DNA of 64,000 bases from Acetobacter indonesiensis (GTDB lineage Bacteria > Pseudomonadota > Alphaproteobacteria > Acetobacterales > Acetobacteraceae), in assembly GCF_000963945.1 (NCBI RefSeq), contig NZ_BAMW01000006.1, forward strand, positions 296,737 to 360,736, in the 5' to 3' direction. A program made the position numbers and the translations under genes. The notes beneath the pieces were generated by a model that worked only from the letters and a program-made list of their open reading frames with translations, was not told the origin of the DNA and ran no database searches. Shown here piece after piece: positions 1 through 6,622 of this stretch. Positions within the stretch are counted from its first letter, which is position 1. Each line of letters begins with the position of its first letter.

Positions 1-20
1 CAACAGGGAGGAAGCAGACA

Positions 21-1265
21 TCAGGCGTCTCCCTGTGCGGCAGAAATGGAAGCAGGCAACGGGCGTGTTTTTTCCTTGCGTGCGGCTACAGGCAGCAACA
101 CGAGAAAATACCCGAAATAATACAGTGTGGCCAAACGCCCCAGAGCCATCCAGTTCCCCTGTGCATGGTGTTTCCCAACCAGAGCCAGCACCACAAAAGA
201 GGCCACCAGCACAAGCAGCCCGGCGCGGCAGATGGGTCGGAACCGCATGGATCGCACCGGCGAGCGGTCAAGCCACGGCAAGGCGAACAGAATAAGCAAA
301 GACCCTGCGGCGGCCAGCAGACCACCAAATTTTGACGGAACAGACTGTAGCATCCCGTAAAAAGGCAGGAAGTACCATTCTGGCTCAATATCCGCCGGGG
401 TGTGCATGGGGTCGGCCGGGGCGTAATTATCCGGCTCCATCAGCAGGCCGGGCCAGAAGAACATCAGTAGCGCAAAGACAAGGGCAAACAGCACCAGACC
501 GAACAGATCCTTGCTGGTGAAGTAAGGATGAAACGGCACGGTATCTTTCGGGGTCTTGGGTTCGATGCCTACAGGGTTGTTTGACCCCGCAACATGCACG
601 GCAACGACGTGAATACCCACAACGGCCACCACCAGAAACGCCAGAATAAAATGGATGACAAAGAAGCGGTGCAGGAAAATATCGCCCAGATGGTCACTGC
701 CTGCCAGAATATGCTCCAGCGTGTTTCCAATGACCGGCACAGCGCCGACGGCCTTGCTGATAACATCCGCCCCCCAGTAGGACATCTGGCCCCACGGCAG
801 CACATAGCCGGCAAATGCGGTGGCCATGACCATAACCAGAAGCAGCAGACCGCTGATCCATAAAATCTCACGCGGGGATTTGTAGGACCCGTAATACAGC
901 CCGCGGAACAGATGGATATAGAGCGCGGCCAGAAACAGATTGGCCCCGGTCATATGCATGGCCCGCAGCAGCCACCCGCCGGGAAGTTGACGGTCTATGG
1001 CTTCAACCGAAAGGAAGGCTTCGGCTGCTGTGGGTGTAAAATGCATGGCCAGAAACGTGCCTGTTGCCAGCATCAGCAGCAGAACGACCGTTAGAATCGC
1101 CCCGAAGTTCCACAATCCGTTCAGGTTTTTGGGCATGCGGAAGTCAATATATTCAGCCCTGAACCCGCTGATAACCGGCAGCCGACGGTCTATCCATCCG
1201 GCAAGACCGGAGCCTTCTTCTGCTGGAGGTACAGGCTGTTGCCCCGGTTTATTGGGTTTGGTCAT
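21..1265 (-). CDS. petB: Cytochrome b subunit of the ubiquinol:cytochrome c oxidoreductase (bc1 complex)
   Basis: This is the membrane-embedded cytochrome b that oxidises ubiquinol at the Qo site and carries the two b haems. The 414-residue length fits the family. Haem ligands are visible as two histidine pairs 14 residues apart, H104/H118 in helix B and H205/H219 in helix D, and the Qo-site PEWY motif is at 295-298. H224 matches the conserved histidine near the quinone-reduction site. Hydrophobic segments are spread over the whole chain. The ATG start at 1265 has only a weak upstream CGGAA. The Rieske gene that usually precedes petB in Alphaproteobacteria is not here: a non-coding stretch and the divergent riboflavin operon follow instead. 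The cytochrome c1 gene, if present, would lie beyond the left edge. Confidence 0.97.
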   Translation of the reverse strand: MTKPNKPGQQPVPPAEEGSGLAGWIDRRLPVISGFRAEYIDFRMPKNLNGLWNFGAILTVVLLLMLATGTFLAMHFTPTAAEAFLSVEAIDRQLPGGWLLRAMHMTGANLFLAALYIHLFRGLYYGSYKSPREILWISGLLLLVMVMATAFAGYVLPWGQMSYWGADVISKAVGAVPVIGNTLEHILAGSDHLGDIFLHRFFVIHFILAFLVVAVVGIHVVAVHVAGSNNPVGIEPKTPKDTVPFHPYFTSKDLFGLVLFALVFALLMFFWPGLLMEPDNYAPADPMHTPADIEPEWYFLPFYGMLQSVPSKFGGLLAAAGSLLILFALPWLDRSPVRSMRFRPICRAGLLVLVASFVVLALVGKHHAQGNWMALGRLATLYYFGYFLVLLPVAARKEKTRPLPASISAAQGDA

Positions 1266-1698
1266 GGATATTCCGTTAAGTACGTGTCGGGTCTGGGCAT
1301 GGCCCTATGGTATCTGCATCAGCCCTGCGGGGCCAGCAGGGAAGAGCGTTGAAAAAACGGTGCACTGGCTTTTTTCTGAAAAGGTGTGTTGGCAAAAAAC
1401 AGAGAAAGCGTGCCGGGGCTAAGGCTCATGAACGGGCTTTCATTAGAAGTGACGCAGCATGATCCGTTTTTGTGTGAATGTCCTTTGAATTAAAAGACAT
1501 GGCATGCCTTAATCATAATTAAACCGAAACATTTTGCAAGAATGGCGTCCCGCCTGCTGTCGCGTTGGGTATGGGAAAAAGGGTCACATGGGAAAGGGGT
1601 GATAAAAGCCCGCTCAGAAGCGTGATGAATTTCTCTCTTGCAACTGGCGCGTAATATCCCCATCATACGAATTACAGCCGCTTTTCTGGCGGGTGTGA
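1266..1698. other. Intergenic region between petB and the riboflavin operon
   Basis: This stretch of about 430 bases between divergent transcription units holds no convincing gene; the ORFs crossing it are shadows. It should contain the petB promoter on the minus strand and the rib operon promoter on the plus strand. A possible rib promoter is TTGCAA at 1638-1643 with CATCAT at 1661-1666 (17-base spacer), which would start transcription about 25 bases before the FMN aptamer. That match is modest and is offered only as a candidate. Confidence 0.4.
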
Positions 1699-1840
1699 CG
1701 TTCTCAGGGCAGGGTGCAATTCCCTACCGGCGGTAAGTGGCAGAATTTTCTGCTGTAAGCCCGCGAGCGCCTGCTTCGGCAGGGTCAGCAGATCCGGTGT
1801 GATTCCGGAGCCGACGGTATAGTCCGGATGAGAGAGAACG
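1699..1840 (+). ncRNA. FMN riboswitch (RFN element)
   Basis: The conserved RFN core is present in order: AGGGTGCAATTCCCTACCGG from 1711, GCGGTAAG, then AAGCCCGCGAGCGCC, CAGCAGATCCGGTG, GAGCCGACGGTATAGTCCGG and a closing ATGAGAGAGAACG. The closing helix P1 pairs CGTTCTC (1699-1705) with GAGAACG (1834-1840). It lies about 105 bases upstream of ribD and leads the ribD-ribE-ribBA-ribH operon, so FMN binding should lower expression of riboflavin synthesis. A perfect 8-bp hairpin at 1853-1874, directly after P1, is a candidate expression platform. It has no T run after it, so control of translation or an antiterminator switch is as likely as intrinsic termination. Confidence 0.96.
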
Positions 1841-1852
1841 ATGGCAGTGTCT

Positions 1853-1874
1853 GCTTCTTCGTAACTGAAGAAGC
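1853..1874 (+). promoter_or_regulatory. Hairpin after the FMN aptamer, candidate expression platform
   Basis: GCTTCTTC (1853-1860) and GAAGAAGC (1867-1874) form a perfect 8-bp stem with a 6-base loop, 12 bases after the aptamer closes. No T tract follows. It sits between the riboswitch and ribD, so a role in switching is inferred from position only. Confidence 0.4.
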
Positions 1875-1944
1875 TGGCGGTGAACGCTGCTGTATGCCCT
1901 GAGTCTGTCCGGTTTATGGTCAAGGCTGAAGTGGATACAGGGCG

Positions 1945-2985
1945 TTGCAACAAAACCCCTTACAGTTTGTGCCGGAACAGGTTGCACGGGCATTTCGTGC
2001 AGCGGTGACCGAGGCATGTCGCTTTGTCGGCCAGACAGCCCCTAACCCGGCGGTTGGGTGTGTGCTGCTTGATGCCGAAGGTGAAGTGCTGACCATTGCC
2101 GCGCATCACAAGGCAGGCACGCTCCATGCCGAACGTCTGGCACTTGAGCAGGCCAAGGAAGCTGGTGTTTTTGACCGTGTCAGAACCGCTGTTGTCACCC
2201 TTGAGCCATGCAATCATACCGGCCGCACCCGTCCCTGCACTGAAGCGCTGTTGGAGTCCCCCGTTAAAACGGTGTGGATTGGCTGTGCTGACCCCAACCC
2301 GACAGTGGCGGGTGGTGGCGCTGCCTGTCTGGCGGATGCCGGGGTTGCCGTTCACTGGTTGGCGGAAAGCCCGAATGGGAAAGATCTGTTCGCGCTGTGC
2401 AAAGCGTTGCTTGCGCCGTTTGCGTGCAAAATGACGCAGGGTCGGCCGTGGATTACGGTCAAGCAGGCATTGAACAGCGCAGGCACAATGGTGCCGCCCT
2501 CAGGGCAGACAACATTTACGTCGCCAGCCTCGCTCACGTTCGCGCATGTGCTGCGCCGTGCGACCGATGGTATTGTGACTGGCACTGGCACAGTAACAGC
2601 CGATAACCCGTCCTTCACCGTCCGGCATGTTGCTGACCATGCAGACCGCCGCCGCGTGTTGGTGGTGTGTGGCCAGCAGGCCAACACGCCCGAGGCATGG
2701 CTGGCAGCACGGCAGCAACAGTTTGATGTGCTGTTTTGCCGTAATTGTTCAGACCTTCCGGCCCTGCTGGGCAAAACCGATGCCCTGTGGGTGTTGGTCG
2801 AAGCCGGGCCAACCCTTCTGGCTGCCCTGAAGGAAATGAACCTGTGGGACGACTGGCTGACCATTCGCCAGAACGCCGCGGGGGTAGACCATTATACCGT
2901 TTCAACCCGCCATGATGTCACGCCGCTTGCTCTGTTTCCGGAGTGGGCACGATGCACGCAGGAGCAAGCATGTTTTCCGGAATAA
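1945..2985 (+). CDS. ribD: Bifunctional riboflavin biosynthesis deaminase/reductase RibD
   Basis: RibD deaminates the first pyrimidine intermediate made from GTP and then reduces its ribosyl side chain. The N-terminal deaminase domain has the zinc site as HAE at 61-63 with C89 and C98 in the PC-x6-GRTxPC region. The C-terminal half is the RibD reductase fold, with GTGTVTADNP near 213-222 and VEAGPT later, although the usual DG of the reductase motif near residue 180 reads AG. An in-frame stop at 1927 limits the start. The first candidate is TTG at 1945 and the next is GTG at 1969; neither has a strong ribosome binding site. The 346-residue length is slightly short for the family. It overlaps ribE by 16 bases and is first in the FMN-riboswitch operon. 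Confidence 0.95.
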   Translation: MQQNPLQFVPEQVARAFRAAVTEACRFVGQTAPNPAVGCVLLDAEGEVLTIAAHHKAGTLHAERLALEQAKEAGVFDRVRTAVVTLEPCNHTGRTRPCTEALLESPVKTVWIGCADPNPTVAGGGAACLADAGVAVHWLAESPNGKDLFALCKALLAPFACKMTQGRPWITVKQALNSAGTMVPPSGQTTFTSPASLTFAHVLRRATDGIVTGTGTVTADNPSFTVRHVADHADRRRVLVVCGQQANTPEAWLAARQQQFDVLFCRNCSDLPALLGKTDALWVLVEAGPTLLAALKEMNLWDDWLTIRQNAAGVDHYTVSTRHDVTPLALFPEWARCTQEQACFPE

Positions 2986-3572
2986 TCGAATCTCTGGGCC
3001 GCGTTCTCAAAGCCGAACCGGGTGACAAATCGCTGATGATTGAAGTCGATACCGGGCTGAAGGATATTGCCGAGGGCGAAAGCATTGCCGTGAATGGGGT
3101 GTGCCTAACAGCGGTAGAACCAGCCTCAACCGGTGTGGCCCGTTTCTTCATCAGCAGTGAAACGCTTGATCGCACAACTCTGGGTGCGGTGAAGGCTGAC
3201 GGGTACGTGAATCTGGAACGTGCTGTCACACCATCCACCCGGCTTTCTGGCCATATTGTGCAGGGCCATGTTGATGGCACTGCCCGCTTTGCCGAGTGTA
3301 CCACCTCGGGCGATGCCCGACGCGTGGTGTTTGAGGTTCCTGAAAACCTGCGCCGCTACATGGTTGAAAAAGGCTCCATCACGCTGGATGGCATCAGCCT
3401 GACCCTGAATGAAATCGGGGATGTAAAAAACGGCGTGTTTCCAATCGCGCTGATGATCATCCCTCATACCTGGACGCACACAACGCTGGGCACACTCACC
3501 CTTGGTGATGCGGTGAATGTGGAAGTGGATGTGATTGCAAAATATGTGGAGGTTCTATGCCAGACGAAGTGA
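2970..3572 (+). CDS. ribE: Riboflavin synthase alpha chain
   Basis: This enzyme dismutates two 6,7-dimethyl-8-ribityllumazine molecules into riboflavin and the pyrimidine precursor. I place the start at ATG 2970, giving the family's standard MFSGII N-terminus, because AGGAG at 2960-2964 sits 5 bases upstream; an earlier in-frame ATG adds nine unconserved residues. Both lumazine-binding repeats are visible: VNGVCLT and GHIVQGHVDG mark the first repeat and its join, and IPHTWTHTTLG with DVIAKYVE mark the second. The length of 200 residues is normal. It overlaps the end of ribD and the start of ribBA by 16 bases each, which suggests translational coupling in the rib operon. Confidence 0.96.
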   Translation: MFSGIIESLGRVLKAEPGDKSLMIEVDTGLKDIAEGESIAVNGVCLTAVEPASTGVARFFISSETLDRTTLGAVKADGYVNLERAVTPSTRLSGHIVQGHVDGTARFAECTTSGDARRVVFEVPENLRRYMVEKGSITLDGISLTLNEIGDVKNGVFPIALMIIPHTWTHTTLGTLTLGDAVNVEVDVIAKYVEVLCQTK

Positions 3573-4900
3573 AAGGAGCAGCTTTGATGACTGCTCTTCC
3601 CTCTGCGGCGCTGGCACGGGCGGTTGAAGCCCTGCGGGCCGGGCGCATGATTATTATGGTTGATGATGAAGATCGCGAGAACGAGGGCGATCTGGTCATG
3701 GCCGCGGAATTCATGACGCCGGAAGCCATGAACTTCATGGTGACGCATGCACGCGGTCTGGTGTGTCTGCCACTGACACCGGCGCAGGTTGACCGTCTGG
3801 GGCTGCCCCCCATGGTTACTGACAACACGGCCCGCCATAGCACGGCTTTCACGGTTTCTATTGAAGCGCGTGAAGGGGTGACAACCGGCATTTCGGCGGC
3901 TGATCGCGCCCATACCATTCAGGTGGCTGCATCAGAAACTGCTTCCCCGGCTGATCTGGCAACGCCGGGCCACATCTTCCCCCTACGGGCTGCGCCGGGT
4001 GGGGTGCTGGAGCGCATTGGGCACACCGAGGGCTCGATTGATCTGCTGAAACTGGCAGGGCTACGTCCGGCATCCGTTATCTGCGAAATTCTGAACGATG
4101 ATGGCACCATGGCCCGTCGGCCGGAGCTGGAAGTCTATGCCCGCAAGCATGACATGCCGATTATCTCCATTGCGGAGCTGGTGCGTTGGGTCAGCCACCA
4201 TGGGCTGACGCCTCTGGCCCATGATGTGACAGAACCTGCCCCCACAGGGGAGAGCGCGCATGAGGAAACATTGGCTGACCTGGCCGAAGCTGCTCTGCCC
4301 AGCGCATATGGCGGGGAGGATCTGGTTATCCATGCCTTCCGTGATGCGCAGGATGTTGAGCATGTGGCCCTTGTTAAAGGGAACCCGGCCGCAGCAGGGG
4401 CTGTACCGCTGGTGCGCCTTCATTCAGAATGTGTGACGGGCGATGCCCTTGGTTCTTTACGTTGTGACTGTGGCACCCAGTTGCATGCGGCCTTGAAGGC
4501 AATCGGGCAGGCTGAAACCGGCGTACTTGTTTACGTGCGCGGGCATGAAGGCCGTGGCATCGGGCTGGTTAACAAAATCCGGGCTTACGAATTGCAGGAT
4601 GCAGGGTTGGATACGGTCGATGCCAACCACAAGCTGGGGTTTGCAACCGACGTGCGCGACTGGACCGCTGCCGCTGCTATTTTGCGTGACCTTGGTGTGG
4701 GGCAGCTTGATCTGCTGACCAATAATCCAGACAAAGTGCGGGCCCTTGAAGCCCGTGGGTTTGTGGTGCGTCAGAGAATCGGCCTTGAAACACCTGTTAA
4801 TCCCTTTAACCGCGCCTACCTGCACGCCAAGCGGCAGCGTATGGGGCATCGGTTAAGTCACTTTTCCGCGAGTGATGCGGACGTGGGTGCCCACGCCTGA
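3557..4900 (+). CDS. ribBA: Bifunctional 3,4-dihydroxy-2-butanone 4-phosphate synthase / GTP cyclohydrolase II-type protein
   Basis: The N-terminal RibB domain (about residues 15-212) makes the four-carbon unit from ribulose 5-phosphate and has the acidic loop DDEDRENEGD at 36-45. The C-terminal RibA domain (about 254-432) opens GTP; it keeps the three zinc cysteines C292, C303 and C305 and the GRGIGL loop near 332-337, though the usual RQEGRGIG reads RGHEGRGIG. The 447-residue length fits a fusion. ATG 3557 has GGAGG at 3548-3552; a second start at ATG 3587, with its own AGGAG at 3574-3578, is equally plausible and would not overlap ribE. In several Alphaproteobacteria the RibA half of such fusions is weak or inactive, so full GTP cyclohydrolase activity is assumed rather than shown. 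Confidence 0.94.
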   Translation: MPDEVKGAALMTALPSAALARAVEALRAGRMIIMVDDEDRENEGDLVMAAEFMTPEAMNFMVTHARGLVCLPLTPAQVDRLGLPPMVTDNTARHSTAFTVSIEAREGVTTGISAADRAHTIQVAASETASPADLATPGHIFPLRAAPGGVLERIGHTEGSIDLLKLAGLRPASVICEILNDDGTMARRPELEVYARKHDMPIISIAELVRWVSHHGLTPLAHDVTEPAPTGESAHEETLADLAEAALPSAYGGEDLVIHAFRDAQDVEHVALVKGNPAAAGAVPLVRLHSECVTGDALGSLRCDCGTQLHAALKAIGQAETGVLVYVRGHEGRGIGLVNKIRAYELQDAGLDTVDANHKLGFATDVRDWTAAAAILRDLGVGQLDLLTNNPDKVRALEARGFVVRQRIGLETPVNPFNRAYLHAKRQRMGHRLSHFSASDADVGAHA

Positions 4901-4939
4901 AGTTTGATAGCCGCTATTGTTTGAGACAAGGATAGTTTT

Positions 4940-5425
4940 ATGAGCACACGGATCCCCGTTTCCCTGCCAGACCTTAACCTGACGCCCGCCCCGCGTCTGG
5001 CCCTGATTGTCAGCCGCTTTAATGAAGACGTGACAGGCGGTCTGCGTGATGGAACGATTGAATGGCTGGGCGAACACAACATTACCGTGGCTGAAGATGA
5101 TATTTTTGCTGCCCCAGGTGCATTTGAAATGCCGCTGCTGGCCCAGACGCTGGCAAAATCCGGTCGTTTTGAAGGCGTAATTTGCCTTGGGTGCGTTATC
5201 AAAGGTGATACAGCGCACTTTGAATTCATCAGTCTGGGTACCACCATCGGCATGATGCAGGCTTCTCTGGCCACCGAGGTGCCAATCGCATTTGGCGTTC
5301 TGACAACATATACCGAAGAACAGGCGGAACTTCGTTCCCGTAACGACATTCATAACAAAGGACGTGAAGCAGCGGCTGCCTGTGTCGAGTCACTTGCATT
5401 GCTGCGGCAGATTAAGGTCAGATAA
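4940..5425 (+). CDS. ribH: 6,7-Dimethyl-8-ribityllumazine synthase
   Basis: RibH joins the RibA/RibD-derived pyrimidine with the RibB-derived four-carbon unit, the penultimate step of riboflavin synthesis. Recognisable motifs are SRFNEDVT (25-32), PGAFEMP (59-65) and GCVIKGDTAHFEF (84-96), where H93 corresponds to the catalytic histidine region, followed by GVLTT and TEEQA. The length of 161 residues is typical. ATG 4940 is preceded by AAGGAT at a good distance. It closes the rib set 39 bases after ribBA. The usual neighbour nusB is absent; hpnL follows 48 bases later on the same strand with no terminator between, so co-transcription is possible. Confidence 0.97.
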   Translation: MSTRIPVSLPDLNLTPAPRLALIVSRFNEDVTGGLRDGTIEWLGEHNITVAEDDIFAAPGAFEMPLLAQTLAKSGRFEGVICLGCVIKGDTAHFEFISLGTTIGMMQASLATEVPIAFGVLTTYTEEQAELRSRNDIHNKGREAAAACVESLALLRQIKVR

Positions 5426-5473
5426 TAATGGGCTGCCGTGCCAGAATGGAGCCCTGACAGAACGGGGGAATGA

Positions 5474-6508
5474 ATGAAGCGGGTTACCGTCATCGCAGGT
5501 CTTCTGGGGCTGGGTCTTACAGTCTGGATGCTGATGCAGTTTGGTGCCCGTTCTATTCTTGCACTGGTTATGACTGGCGGCTGGGGTATCCTGGCCGCCA
5601 TTTTGTTTCATACGGTACAGGTTGCTCTTTCCGCCCAGGCGTGGCGGGTCATTGCGGGGCAGAAATATAGCGCACCATTGCCATTGCAGGACTATTTTGC
5701 CCTGCGTTGCGTGCGTGAAGGCATTAATAATCTTCTCCCCGTTGCACAGGTTGGGGGCGAGGTCTGGTCAAGCCGCCTGCTGGCCAAGCGGGGGCTGGGT
5801 ACGCGCCGTGCGGCTGCTGCCACCATCTGCGACCTGACGCTTGAACTGCTCAGTCAGGTTCTGTTCACCTTCATGGGGCTTGGGCTTCTGTTTTTTCTGG
5901 TCAAGCGCTCCGCCGTGACAGACGAACTGCTTGAAAGCGCTTTGGTCGCACTGGGTATTGGTCTGGCAATGTTCGCCAGCCAGTGGCTGGGGGCTGTGGC
6001 CTTTGTCGAGGTGCTGTTGGTGAAAATAGCCGGGCATCTTGGCTGGAGCGGCGTGGATGGTATTCGCGGCCTGCATCAGGAAGTGCTGGGACTATATAAG
6101 GTCAAACGGAATGCGGTTTCCGGGTTTCTGCTTCAGTATCTGGGGTGGGCGCTGGGGGCTGTGGAAGTCTGCCTGATTCTGCATTTCATGGGGTATGACT
6201 GCTCGCTGGCTGTAGGGTTTGTGATTGAAGGGGTGGGGGAAGCCGCAAAATCGATCGGCTTTGCCGTGCCGGGCGCGCTTGGTGTGTCTGAAGGCGGGTA
6301 TATTCTTGTCGGTGGCCTGTTTGGTGTGCCGCCGCAAATGGCGCTTGCTCTCTCACTCATCAAGCGCCTGCGCGAAATTGCATGGGGTTTGCCATCCCTT
6401 GGGGTGTGGCAATGGCTTGAACATAAATGGCATGTACCCAGCCACGTTTCTGCACCATCCTGCCCGCAATCTGTGGGTGAAAACCCGCTTTCAAGCTCTG
6501 GTCTGTAA
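5474..6508 (+). CDS. hpnL: HpnL-type lysylphosphatidylglycerol synthase-like membrane protein
   Basis: This is a 344-residue multi-span inner-membrane protein of the YbhN/lysylphosphatidylglycerol-synthase transmembrane superfamily. The family signature REGINNLLPVAQVGGE is at 82-96 and a conserved GALGVSEGGY loop lies near 268-277. The HpnL assignment rests on overall likeness to the HpnL subgroup and on the next gene, which is hpnN; HpnL proteins are associated with hopanoid gene sets but their biochemical role is not settled. ATG 5474 has a purine-rich GGGGGA just upstream. It may be transcribed with the rib operon or from its own promoter. A generic flippase-like YbhN protein is the alternative. 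Confidence 0.75.
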   Translation: MKRVTVIAGLLGLGLTVWMLMQFGARSILALVMTGGWGILAAILFHTVQVALSAQAWRVIAGQKYSAPLPLQDYFALRCVREGINNLLPVAQVGGEVWSSRLLAKRGLGTRRAAAATICDLTLELLSQVLFTFMGLGLLFFLVKRSAVTDELLESALVALGIGLAMFASQWLGAVAFVEVLLVKIAGHLGWSGVDGIRGLHQEVLGLYKVKRNAVSGFLLQYLGWALGAVEVCLILHFMGYDCSLAVGFVIEGVGEAAKSIGFAVPGALGVSEGGYILVGGLFGVPPQMALALSLIKRLREIAWGLPSLGVWQWLEHKWHVPSHVSAPSCPQSVGENPLSSSGL

Positions 6509-6622
6509 AGTGTCAGTGGGCTGGTGTGCATATCCTCCCTTGCATCAGGTAGGGCGGTTGGTCCAAACGAACGTAACGTTTTTGCCTTGTGCCGTGAATT
6601 TTTCGGGAACTGATCGCCAGCT

